From CAZSMC01 sp964607755 (GTDB lineage: Bacteria; Zhuqueibacterota; Zhuqueibacteria; Residuimicrobiales; Krinioviventaceae), in contig CAZSMC010000001.1 of NCBI GenBank assembly GCA_964607755.1, positions 62,001-126,000 of the forward strand: a DNA stretch of 64,000 nucleotides. Reading direction: 5' to 3'. Shown here piece after piece: positions 1-8,299 of this stretch. The notes below the pieces were generated by a model. It saw only the letters and a program-made list of their open reading frames with translations, made no database searches and was not told the origin of the DNA. The translations under genes were made by a program, and so were the position numbers. Position 1 is the first letter of the stretch. The number at the start of each line of letters is the position of its first letter.

Positions 1-917
1 ATTTTGAAGCGCTTTCCGGCCCGGACAAGCTTGCGCGCTATATGCAAGAACAGGCTGGAGAATATTTAAGCGAAACAAACCGGCTCGGACACTTTTCTAT
101 CTATGACCCGGATCATTTATGGGGTGGAACTGTGTATGAAAAAGGCGCCTGGGTGTTGCACATGCTGCGCTGGACAATCGGCGATGCTGACTTTTTCAGC
201 ACCCTGAAAACCTTTCTCGATCGTTACGCTTATGGAAATGCACAAATCGCAGACTTTATTAGTATAGCAGAAAATAACTCCGGGCAACAACTGGACTGGT
301 TCTTTGATCAGTGGATTTACCAACCCGGCTACCCTGATTTGGATATTCGCTGGAATGTGAACGCAATTGGTGATAAACACCTTGTGAATATTGAGTTTGA
401 ACAAAAACAGCACATGTATTCTCCGTTTATATTACCTTTGGAAATTGCGCTAACGACCTTGCAAAAAACAATTTTGGATACAGTGTGTCTCGAACACGAG
501 ATACAAAGCTTTACATTTGAAATGGATGAACGTCCCACTGAACTGCGAATCGATCCAAATAATTGGGCATTGCTCACTTTTGATATTATTTCCGAACCGC
601 TGCCGCATAACTTTGTTCCGCATCAATGGGAATTGGCGCCAAACTATCCCAATCCTTTTCGACAAGGTGAAAAAACAAAAATCGATTTCCAGGTGGCACG
701 GCAGAATGCTCCGCATGATGTCACCCTTGCTGTGTATAATGTTTTGGGCCAAAAAGTGAAAACACTGGTTCATCGTCGTTATCATGACGGTGTTTATCAA
801 ACCGTCTGGGATGGCACCAATCAGGCCGGTCTGCCGGTTTCAAAGGGAATTTATGTGCTAAAAATGTCATCCAGGGATTTGATCTTACAACAAAAATGTG
901 TACTATTAGAGCGCTAG
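1..917 (+). CDS. M1-family metallopeptidase, C-terminal part with FlgD-like tail (5' end outside window)
   Basis: The reading frame is already open at base 3, so this is the 3' part of a longer gene. The first ~100 residues (GGTVYEKGAWVLHMLR, then WFFDQWIYQPGYPDLDIRW) match the region just after the HExxH...E zinc site of M1 aminopeptidases; the zinc site itself lies upstream of the window. After a beta-rich linker, residues ~205-291 form a FlgD-like Ig fold (PNYPNPF, YNVLGQKVKTL, VWDG, GIYVLKM) of the kind used as a C-terminal sorting or anchoring module in FCB bacteria. The likely role is a secreted or surface aminopeptidase that trims extracellular peptides. The family call is firm; catalytic competence cannot be judged from this fragment. 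Confidence 0.85.
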   Translation, partial: FEALSGPDKLARYMQEQAGEYLSETNRLGHFSIYDPDHLWGGTVYEKGAWVLHMLRWTIGDADFFSTLKTFLDRYAYGNAQIADFISIAENNSGQQLDWFFDQWIYQPGYPDLDIRWNVNAIGDKHLVNIEFEQKQHMYSPFILPLEIALTTLQKTILDTVCLEHEIQSFTFEMDERPTELRIDPNNWALLTFDIISEPLPHNFVPHQWELAPNYPNPFRQGEKTKIDFQVARQNAPHDVTLAVYNVLGQKVKTLVHRRYHDGVYQTVWDGTNQAGLPVSKGIYVLKMSSRDLILQQKCVLLER

Positions 918-1070
918 TCATAAAAGATAAATTTGGCTGCATCTGTCATAGCATCCGTTGTGGAATTACTATCACAGCGAGGAATTGATAATCTGACACT
1001 TCCTCTTTCACCGGACTTTTCGCTGTGTTAAAAGTCAAAATTATTGTAAAAATATAACAGGGAGAAGACT

Positions 1071-3512
1071 ATGAATCCATATGGACATTTTGATGATGCG
1101 AAACGACAGTATGTGATCACCCGGCCTGATACACCTCTGCCATGGATCAATTATTTGGGCAGTCATGGTTTTTACGGAATTATCTCAAACACCGCCGGCG
1201 GGTACACCTTTTATCAGGATGCCAGTTTGCGCCGGATTTTGCGCTACCGGTACAACAATGTGCCGGTTGACAGCAATGGCCGGTACATTTATGTAAAGGA
1301 CGGCGAGACAATCTGGAATCCAATGTGGAAGCCGATAAAAAAACCGCTCGATGAATACGAGTGTCATCACGGACTGGGTTATTCAGTCATACGCGCAAAG
1401 AAAAATCATCTCACGGTTGAAATCAAATATTTCATTCCGCTCAAAGACACCATCGAGCTCTGGGATGTTCGCTTGCGTAACGACTCTGAAAAGGATAAGG
1501 ATTTCCGCTTGTGGGGATTTGTGGAATGGTGCTTGTGGGATGCCATGGATGACATGACCAATTTCCAGCGCAACTTTTCCATCGGCGAAGTCGAAGTGGA
1601 TCACCAGGCTATTTTTCATAAAACCGAGTACCGGGAACGCCGCGATCACTATGCTTATTTTTGGTCCAGCGAACTGCCCCGGGCTTTTGATACGAGCCGG
1701 GATGCGTTTGTTGGCGTTCATAACGGTTTGCACGAACCGGCCGCTGTTATGAACGGCGAGTGCACAAACAGCATCGCACACGGCTGGGCTCCGGTGGCTG
1801 CCCAGCAACTCGACTTTCATCTTTCCGCCGGGGAGGAAAAACGTTTTCACTTCATTTTAGGATATGCGGAAAATACAAAGGATAACAAATTCACGTCTTT
1901 GCATGTGATTAATAAAGAGCCGTTTTACAAAATGATCGAAAAATATGACAACTCTAAAGATGTTGATCAGGCTTTTGATCGATTGACCGAATATTGGGAT
2001 GATGTGCTGGACAACTATTCGGTTCAAACTGAAGACGAGCATATCAATCGAATGGTGAATGTCTGGAATCAATATCAATGCATGACGACGTTTAACATGT
2101 CCAGATCAGCTTCTTTTTACGAATCCGGAATCGGGCGCGGCATGGGCTATCGGGATAGCAACCAGGATGTTCTCGGGTTTGTTCACATTATCCCAAATCG
2201 CGCACGCCAGCGACTTTTGGACCTGGCTGCGACGCAGTTGTCTGATGGAACCTGCTACCATCAATACCAGCCGCTTACCAAAAAAGGAAACGAAAACCTG
2301 GGCAGCGGTTTTAATGACGACCCTCTGTGGCTGGTGCTGGCTACCTCTTCCTACTTGAAGGAAACCGGCGATTTTTCCATTTTAACAGAAAACATCGGCT
2401 ATGCCGATCAAAAAGAAAAAAACGCCACGCTGCTGGATCATCTTGATATTTCGATTCAATACACTCTCAATAATCGCGGGCCGCACAATTTGCCGTTGAT
2501 CGGCCATGCCGACTGGAACGACTGTCTCAATCTAAATTGTTTTTCGGAAACACCGGGTGAAAGTTTTCAACTGGCAGGAGATGTCGGAGAAGGCAATGTC
2601 GCAGAATCTGTCATGATTGCCGGACTTTTTTGCACCGCATGTCTGGAATTAGCGGAAATTTATCAACAAATTGAAAAGCCAGAGAAAGCTAAAAATGTAC
2701 TTAATAGTCATAAAGAGATGGAAAAGGCTGTTTTAGAGCATGGCTGGGACGGTGAGTGGTTTCTGCGCGCCTATGATGCTTACGGCAACAAAATCGGTTC
2801 TCACCAATGTGATGAAGGACAGATATTTATTGAAAGTCAGGGGTGGTGTATTCTCGGTCAAATTGGTGCCAAAAACGGCTACGCCCAGAGAGCGCTGGAT
2901 AGCGTCAAAAAACGGTTGGCGACACCGGACGGCATTGTGCTGCAACAGCCCGCTTATCAAACCTATCATCTCGAGCTTGGTGAAATTTCTTCCTATCCGC
3001 CCGGGTATAAAGAAAATGCCGGTATATTCACTCATAATAACACCTGGATTCAAATTGCCGAAGCGCACGTTGGAAACGGATTGCGCGCTTTTGATTATTA
3101 CATGAGCATTTGTCCTTCAAAAAAAGAACAACAGATCGAACGGTATCGCGCCGAACCTTATGTCTACAGTCAAATGACCGCTGGTCCGGATGCCGCCACT
3201 GCCGGCGAGGGTAAAAACAGTTGGCTCACCGGTACGGCGTCATGGTCTTTTGTTGCGATCTCCCAGTACATATTGGGCGTTCATCCTGGTTACCACGGAC
3301 TTGTGATTGATCCTTGTATTCCGCCGACATGGAAGGAATATTCGGTCAAGCGTAAGTTTAGAGGAAAAACCTATGAGATTAATGTAAAAAACCCGGATGG
3401 AGTGGACAAGGGCATAAAATCCATAAAAGTGGATGGATCGAAAATTGATGGCAATGTCATTCCTCTCGATAGCGAAGCGGATGTGGTAAAAGTTGATGTG
3501 GTTATGGGATAA
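1071..3512 (+). CDS. cbp: Cellobiose phosphorylase (GH94)
   Basis: 813 residues, the usual length for GH94 cellobiose phosphorylases (~810-820). The N-terminus (YGHFDDAKRQYVITRPDTPL, WINYLGS) and the GHADWNDCLNLNCFS segment around residue 480, which contains the family's catalytic acid Asp, are characteristic. There is no signal peptide, so the enzyme is cytosolic. It splits cellobiose with phosphate into glucose-1-phosphate and glucose, saving one ATP per disaccharide. The start is supported by GGGAGAAG 6 bases upstream. It stands alone; a convergent remnant begins 2 bp beyond its stop. A related cello-oligosaccharide phosphorylase is possible, but the length and N-terminus favour the disaccharide enzyme. 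Confidence 0.92.
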   Translation: MNPYGHFDDAKRQYVITRPDTPLPWINYLGSHGFYGIISNTAGGYTFYQDASLRRILRYRYNNVPVDSNGRYIYVKDGETIWNPMWKPIKKPLDEYECHHGLGYSVIRAKKNHLTVEIKYFIPLKDTIELWDVRLRNDSEKDKDFRLWGFVEWCLWDAMDDMTNFQRNFSIGEVEVDHQAIFHKTEYRERRDHYAYFWSSELPRAFDTSRDAFVGVHNGLHEPAAVMNGECTNSIAHGWAPVAAQQLDFHLSAGEEKRFHFILGYAENTKDNKFTSLHVINKEPFYKMIEKYDNSKDVDQAFDRLTEYWDDVLDNYSVQTEDEHINRMVNVWNQYQCMTTFNMSRSASFYESGIGRGMGYRDSNQDVLGFVHIIPNRARQRLLDLAATQLSDGTCYHQYQPLTKKGNENLGSGFNDDPLWLVLATSSYLKETGDFSILTENIGYADQKEKNATLLDHLDISIQYTLNNRGPHNLPLIGHADWNDCLNLNCFSETPGESFQLAGDVGEGNVAESVMIAGLFCTACLELAEIYQQIEKPEKAKNVLNSHKEMEKAVLEHGWDGEWFLRAYDAYGNKIGSHQCDEGQIFIESQGWCILGQIGAKNGYAQRALDSVKKRLATPDGIVLQQPAYQTYHLELGEISSYPPGYKENAGIFTHNNTWIQIAEAHVGNGLRAFDYYMSICPSKKEQQIERYRAEPYVYSQMTAGPDAATAGEGKNSWLTGTASWSFVAISQYILGVHPGYHGLVIDPCIPPTWKEYSVKRKFRGKTYEINVKNPDGVDKGIKSIKVDGSKIDGNVIPLDSEADVVKVDVVMG

Positions 3513-3514
3513 AG

Positions 3515-3709
3515 CTAATTTTCACGTGTGGATATGGCAAAGTTTTGCGGATTGACATCCCGAATCAATTGCTGCGCATCCTCGAATTGAGACGCTTTGA
3601 CGAAAAATGTTGACCCCTGAAAATAACCACCGCGGACGAGGTTGAAATGGCGTCCCTGCAAAGTGATTCCTACCACATATTCAGCTTTACAGTTTGGGCA
3701 AAATATGAA
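3515..3709 (-). pseudogene. Small CxxC-containing protein lacking a start codon (remnant?)
   Basis: The minus strand holds an open frame of 64 codons ending in TAG, convergent with the cellobiose phosphorylase gene and 2 bp from its stop. It reads FCPNCKAEYVVGI near the N-terminus and VKASQFEDAQQLIRDVNPQN near the C-terminus, with protein-like composition. CPxCKAEY is how many small zinc-ribbon proteins begin, but the codon where ATG is expected is ATA, and an in-frame TAA lies just before TTC-ATA. Either a start codon was lost or translation uses a very rare start. I do not recognise the family. Confidence 0.4.
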
Positions 3710-3724
3710 TTACTCACGTTTCCA

Positions 3725-3757
3725 GGGCCGTCAATTTTTGCATTGACGGCCCTTTTT
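3725..3757 (+). terminator. Rho-independent terminator
   Basis: A perfect 11-bp stem (GGGCCGTCAAT / ATTGACGGCCC) with a 6-base loop is followed by TTTTT on the plus strand. It lies ~210 bp beyond the cellobiose phosphorylase stop and just before the converging lipoprotein gene, so it probably ends the plus-strand transcript. Confidence 0.8.
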
Positions 3758-3761
3758 GAAA

Positions 3762-4460
3762 TTAGCCGTTCTTGTATTCTTCCCAGGTAATTAATAACTC
3801 TCGCGCTTTGCGAGCCACAGACGGCCCAACAAGTCCTTTTTCTTCCATTTTGCCAAGGATCGCGTTGGCCCGGTCGTATCCGATTTTAAGCTCTTTTTGC
3901 AAAAAAGAGATGGATGCTCTTTGATTTTTAAGCACCAATTCCACAGCTTCATGGTAAAGCGGATCGATCTCTTCCTCTTGCTCTTCATTCTTTTCTTCAG
4001 CAGGAGGTGTTTTGGTGGTTTTTTCTTCCGGAGGCGGGCCTTCTTGTTCCTGAATAGCAGTCCTTTTTCGCGGCCTGGAAAAGAACACAATGATGGCAAT
4101 GATCAGCAAAACAATCCCGGCAATGAACATCCAGCGGCCACGGGTCATTGTATTTTGAGCTGCTTTTTCGCGTTGAACCAGGTTTTCTTCTTTATCCGAC
4201 AACCGTTGTTCACGTTCTTTTAATTCGGCAAAACGTCTTTCCAGGGAATCTTCTTTTTGAGCAAGAGTTTCTTGCTGCTTTTCAAGTTCTCTTAATCTTT
4301 GATTCAAAGCAGATTCCTGCTTTTCTAATTTTTTTATTTCCTGTTTTTCTTCTGTCTTTTCGATCTTTGGCTTTTCTTCTGCAGGTTCCTGCTTTTGCGC
4401 GCATGATATAAAAACGGCTAACAGAATCAAAACAAGAACAAAATATTTTCCTATTTTCAT
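3762..4460 (-). CDS. Lipoprotein-like coiled-coil membrane protein with C-terminal FtsK-gamma domain
   Basis: 232 residues. Residues 1-20 form a signal peptide ending in a lipobox-like FISC. Residues ~30-105 are a charged Lys/Glu-rich heptad region (coiled coil). Residues 110-127 are a transmembrane helix followed by RPRKR, which by the positive-inside rule places the rest in the cytoplasm. After a Pro/Glu-rich linker, residues 166-230 match the FtsK gamma winged helix (DPLYHEAVELVLKNQRASIS, LKIGYDRANAILGKMEEKG). That domain in FtsK/SpoIIIE reads oriented DNA motifs and touches XerD. The protein has no ATPase motor. Topology is inferred: periplasmic coiled coil, cytoplasmic DNA-binding tail. 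Monocistronic; AGGAGG lies just upstream of the ATG. Function unknown. Confidence 0.85.
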   Translation of the reverse strand: MKIGKYFVLVLILLAVFISCAQKQEPAEEKPKIEKTEEKQEIKKLEKQESALNQRLRELEKQQETLAQKEDSLERRFAELKEREQRLSDKEENLVQREKAAQNTMTRGRWMFIAGIVLLIIAIIVFFSRPRKRTAIQEQEGPPPEEKTTKTPPAEEKNEEQEEEIDPLYHEAVELVLKNQRASISFLQKELKIGYDRANAILGKMEEKGLVGPSVARKARELLITWEEYKNG

Positions 4461-4632
4461 AAGACCTCCTGTTTAGATAAAATGAATTGCGTTAAAAGCT
4501 CTCTTGACGAAAAGTAATAAATTGTCAAGCGCAATATTACTCTTTTTTTTGTAAAATTAATTGTTCCTATTGTAAGCTAAAAAAATATTCGTAAATTAGC
4601 AAAATGCTAAAGTATCTGACAGAACAAGGTTT

Positions 4633-5646
4633 ATGAAAACATTAAAGAACACAACGTTTCGTTCGACATTTTCCAATGTAGTTTATTTAACACGTTTAAT
4701 CAACTTTTTTATTCTATTCTTTTTTGTCAATTCCTGGCCGCAAACCCGTTTTAATTTGCTGGAATGGGATGCAGTGTCCACCGATACGTTAGGGCAAACG
4801 GAAAATAATCCGATATATTATTATGTTTTTACAGATACACTACCAGGTTTTATCCCTGATTCAACATCTTTTATGGCAGCTACAACAGAAACAAGTTATA
4901 CCCATTATGATTCTCGTATCGGAGAGCCAGGAGTATATTTTTATTATATAATCACATGCGTGGATTCATGGGGAAATGAATCTGTCCGGTCAGAACGTGC
5001 AGCGACAGAGTCGTTTGTACTGACTTCGCTGAAAGTTTTTCTGCAAGGTCCGTATGATGTGTCCGGTGATTCGATGCATTGTTCTCTTAAAATTAATAAT
5101 CTTGTGCCTTTTTTATCTCCTTACGCTGATGTTCCGAGATCGATTCAATTTATACCGGACAATACAGTGGACTGGGTCACCGTCGCTCTTTTAGATAAAC
5201 CGGATGGATCTGTCGTTGCGTCGCAAGCTTTTTTGCTTCGCTCCGACGGTATGTTTGTCGAACCGGATGGTTACACAACTGGATTAGGGTTTCCTCAGAT
5301 TTCGGCGGGAGATTATTATGTGCAAATCACACATCGAAATCATTTTTCGGTTTTATCTGCGAATGCAATCAGCTTGAGTGGCACGTATCCCAACGTTTAT
5401 GATTTTACAAGTGATAATCATAAATACTATCAAAAAGCTGGTTGCGTGCAGTTGAAATTAAACGCATGGGGATTAATAGGCGGTGATGCTGATAGCAACC
5501 AATCTACTGACAGTAATGATTTTTCAAACTGGTATCAGGACGCACAAAATGGTCGTTACGGATATTTGCATTCAGATTTCAATATGGACGGTAAGGTGAC
5601 AACCAGGGATTATACGATCTGGTATAATTCTTTTCAGCGAAATTAA
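4633..5646 (+). CDS. Secreted protein with FN3-like region and dockerin-like C-terminus
   Basis: 337 residues. The hydrophobic stretch LTRLINFFILFFFVNS (residues ~20-35) is a signal peptide. Residues ~40-130 contain a fibronectin-type-III-like segment (YYYVFTDTLPG, YFYYIITCVDSWGNES). The last ~60 residues hold two EF-hand-like loops, GDADSNQSTDSNDF and DFNMDGKVTTRDY, spaced as in dockerin type I repeats, so calcium-dependent folding or docking is likely. No cohesin is seen in the window. It is monocistronic and divergent from the FtsK-gamma protein. The middle region is unassigned. Confidence 0.75.
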   Translation: MKTLKNTTFRSTFSNVVYLTRLINFFILFFFVNSWPQTRFNLLEWDAVSTDTLGQTENNPIYYYVFTDTLPGFIPDSTSFMAATTETSYTHYDSRIGEPGVYFYYIITCVDSWGNESVRSERAATESFVLTSLKVFLQGPYDVSGDSMHCSLKINNLVPFLSPYADVPRSIQFIPDNTVDWVTVALLDKPDGSVVASQAFLLRSDGMFVEPDGYTTGLGFPQISAGDYYVQITHRNHFSVLSANAISLSGTYPNVYDFTSDNHKYYQKAGCVQLKLNAWGLIGGDADSNQSTDSNDFSNWYQDAQNGRYGYLHSDFNMDGKVTTRDYTIWYNSFQRN

Positions 5647-5746
5647 AATGTGTTTTAATCCGGTCAATTAAAGCATACAAAATTCCCGCCTAAAAAACTT
5701 CATTCAATAAATATTAAAGTAGAATAGTAAAATGAGATGTGCAAAA

Positions 5747-6160
5747 TTAGCGGAACATTGCTTTGATACTACCCCAGGTATGACGGGTAGCAGAAATTTG
5801 CGGAGAGACTTCCAGGACTTTATCGTGCTCAACAGTTGAGCCGTCATTGTTGATAATTTTTATTTTGTAATAAAAGGTATTCCCCTGACTTTTAAATACC
5901 TTGTCATCGATCCATGTATAAGTATGTTCTTTTTTGTCGTTCCACTTTGCTTTTATTTCTTTCAATTCTTTGTACTTGACCTGATCCAGACTTCTGAGTA
6001 TGGTATAATTATCAACATTATCTTCAGCCTTTACCGTCCATTTTAACTCGACTTTGTTCAGACTGGTGTTGGCATGAAAACTTTCAATCACAGCACCGGC
6101 AAAAACCAGACTTGTGCACGTAATAAGGGTAAAAAGAATTAGTGTAGAACGTTTTATCAT
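5747..6160 (-). CDS. Small secreted protein with fibronectin-type-III-like fold
   Basis: The start is placed at the ATG preceded by AGAGGAA (137 residues); an upstream in-frame extension has no ribosome site. Residues 1-20 (MIKRSTLILFTLITC...) are a signal peptide. The rest reads like a single FN3 or Ig-like beta sandwich (VELKWTVKAEDNVDNYTILR, TFYYKIKIINNDGS). It lies 81 bp downstream of the amidase gene in the same direction and may be co-transcribed with it. No enzymatic motif is visible, so the function is unknown; a periplasmic or surface accessory role is possible. Confidence 0.65.
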   Translation of the reverse strand: MIKRSTLILFTLITCTSLVFAGAVIESFHANTSLNKVELKWTVKAEDNVDNYTILRSLDQVKYKELKEIKAKWNDKKEHTYTWIDDKVFKSQGNTFYYKIKIINNDGSTVEHDKVLEVSPQISATRHTWGSIKAMFR

Positions 6161-6241
6161 GTAATCAATTCCTCTGTTTGCTCTATATATTAATAATTTT
6201 TTACAAAAATGCAAGTACTTTATTGCAGTTTTTCAAAATTA

Positions 6242-7996
6242 TTATTGTTGCATCAGAAAATCAACCAGTCCCTCATAAACTGCTCTTGCCATTTTTCGAA
6301 TAAATTCCTCATCACGTAATTTCCATTCTTCCATTGGATGGGACATAAAAGCGCCTTCGATGAGCGCAACAAGGAAACCAGTCGTGTTGGTGACATAATA
6401 AACATTATGAATGCGGCCATACGGAACCAGACCCAAATCAACCATGTGTGGATAAATAGCCCAGGCCAGTTCCTTGTTTTGCGGCAAGTTATAGTATACA
6501 CTGGTGCCATGAGCGCGAACTGGATCACCGCCCGCAGTTGTGGAGTTGTTGTGCAAACAAATGAAAAATGTCGCGTGAGCTTGTTGTGCTTTTGAAATTC
6601 GTTCCGCAAGAGTCATCGTCGTATCTGTCTGTCGTGTCAAAACAACATTTGCGCCGTTACTTTTCAGAATATCCGCAAGTTCAAGAGCCCATTTTAAATT
6701 AACCTCTTTTTCAGTCAAACCAGATGGAGCTACAGCGCCATCGTCTTTTCCGCCGTGCCCCGGATCAATGGCAAAGGTTAAATTGGCAACAGGATTGGCA
6801 GGTTGAATATCAGGCGAACGCCGAATGTGCACGTGAAAAGCGTTGTTCTCATAAAACGTTTTATATCCCCACAATCGATCCTGATTCACCTGAATATCCA
6901 TTTGAAAAACGTTCGTTTCCGGATGAGAAAAAGCAAGTTGTTCTATGGCTTCAAATTGATTTGGAAAAGTGATCCAGTGAGAAGATTGATGCGCTCCAAA
7001 TACTTTTACCTGAATACGGGCGCGCTGATTTTGATGTGCAGTCGTAAAAGGTAAGGGCCGTTCAATAGGCATTGCTAATTTAATCCAATCGTGATCAAAT
7101 GATATTAAAGGCGCAGATATATTGGCTCGAGGCACAGGAGATCCTGGTCTAAGAAGAAGGACATCCTCCATATTAACATAAGCTGATCGAGATTCCGAAA
7201 GTGACACTTTATAACGTCTATGAGCCCGACCGATTATATGCACATAAACATCCGGTGGACAGCGTGATATCGGAGAGTAAGACGATTCATGGGCATGCAA
7301 ATATGTCGTCGTTTTCAGCCGTCCTGCTAGAGAAATGTCCTCCGGCAAGATGACTAATTTCCCCGGCGTTTGCATGGATTCTTTTTTACCATTTTCCCCT
7401 TTGAGCTTTGCAGTGATGTCTAAGCTTTTGTGCGGGGGCAAATCCGGCAATCTCACTGTTCCCTGATAGATACCGTGCATCCCGTGTGCTTCTTCCGGCG
7501 GAAGTTCGACCATGGGAATGTCTTTTTTATAACCATCGATCCGGAAACTGGCGGCACTGTAAGGACTGCCTTTGAATGTGACAGTGACCAAATCACCGCT
7601 GCAAGCCCAGATATCATGCGCCGGTTTGATATAAAGCGAATCGATGTGCACAGGTGAAATTAGACTTTCCACCAGTCGGGGCGGTCTGTAAATTGACAGT
7701 ATTTTATTGTTAACCTGATTATCTTTTTCTGCACGGATGATGATCTGGTTCATATAATTTGCCAGCTCAACTCGCGTGACAAACGTTCCCTGCGGGTAAA
7801 GTTTAACGTGCCGGTTATTGACAAATACGGAAGCGCTGGTATCTGCATAACCGGAAATCCGCAAACGGTCGACCGCAAAGGTATCGGATTTCTGTGGAAA
7901 CGTGATGGTTAGTTCCGGCTGTTCATTTATTTGTGCAGATAAAAACGCTGCGAAAATTAGAGAGATAATTAAAACGTAAAATACTGATCCATTCAT
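6242..7996 (-). CDS. N-acetylmuramoyl-L-alanine amidase (Amidase_3) with large N-terminal beta domains
   Basis: 584 residues with a signal peptide at ~1-20. The C-terminal ~180 residues are Amidase_3: FAIDPGHGGKDDGAV (first zinc His), TEKEVNLKWALEL (zinc Glu), FICLHNNS (zinc His) and LIEGAFMSHPMEE (catalytic Glu). The enzyme cuts the amide bond between MurNAc and the stem peptide in the periplasm. The N-terminal ~390 residues are beta-rich Ig-like segments, including a PQKSDTF...RISGYAD motif typical of Ig-like bacterial modules, longer than the usual AMIN domain. That length suggests a special targeting function. All zinc and catalytic residues are present. Confidence 0.88.
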   Translation of the reverse strand: MNGSVFYVLIISLIFAAFLSAQINEQPELTITFPQKSDTFAVDRLRISGYADTSASVFVNNRHVKLYPQGTFVTRVELANYMNQIIIRAEKDNQVNNKILSIYRPPRLVESLISPVHIDSLYIKPAHDIWACSGDLVTVTFKGSPYSAASFRIDGYKKDIPMVELPPEEAHGMHGIYQGTVRLPDLPPHKSLDITAKLKGENGKKESMQTPGKLVILPEDISLAGRLKTTTYLHAHESSYSPISRCPPDVYVHIIGRAHRRYKVSLSESRSAYVNMEDVLLLRPGSPVPRANISAPLISFDHDWIKLAMPIERPLPFTTAHQNQRARIQVKVFGAHQSSHWITFPNQFEAIEQLAFSHPETNVFQMDIQVNQDRLWGYKTFYENNAFHVHIRRSPDIQPANPVANLTFAIDPGHGGKDDGAVAPSGLTEKEVNLKWALELADILKSNGANVVLTRQTDTTMTLAERISKAQQAHATFFICLHNNSTTAGGDPVRAHGTSVYYNLPQNKELAWAIYPHMVDLGLVPYGRIHNVYYVTNTTGFLVALIEGAFMSHPMEEWKLRDEEFIRKMARAVYEGLVDFLMQQ

Positions 7997-8299
7997 AATT
8001 CATAAACCGCAATTTTTTCAGTAATCTAACAAATTCTTATTTTGAAACAAGAATTTTTTATTTTTTTATGCCGTATTTTTTATTATTTTGGAATGTTCTT
8101 GGTTGAGACAATTGGGCAGAAATAAAACACGTTTTTAATAATTTTAAAAAAGCACGCTTATCGCGCATGATAACGGCTCTGTAACTCTAATTATTTATAG
8201 AACTTGTCTATCTGATTTTATCATCGTGACTTGAATGTTCTGGCATCTTTGTTGCGCGTTTGGTGCAAATTTCATATAGACACATCTCTAAAACATATC
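7997..8299. other. AT-rich intergenic region between divergent genes
   Basis: About 300 bp separates the minus-strand amidase from the plus-strand DUF11 protein. It must hold both promoters, but I see no convincing -35/-10 pair. An upstream in-frame ATG at 8231 for the plus-strand gene lies here but is not followed by a signal peptide, so I place that gene's start at 8300. Confidence 0.4.

Noticed and set aside
4501..4540. CTTGAC...GTCAAG short inverted repeat and TTGACG box
   Set aside because: The arms are only 6 bp and no -10 box follows at the right distance, so I cannot support an operator or promoter.
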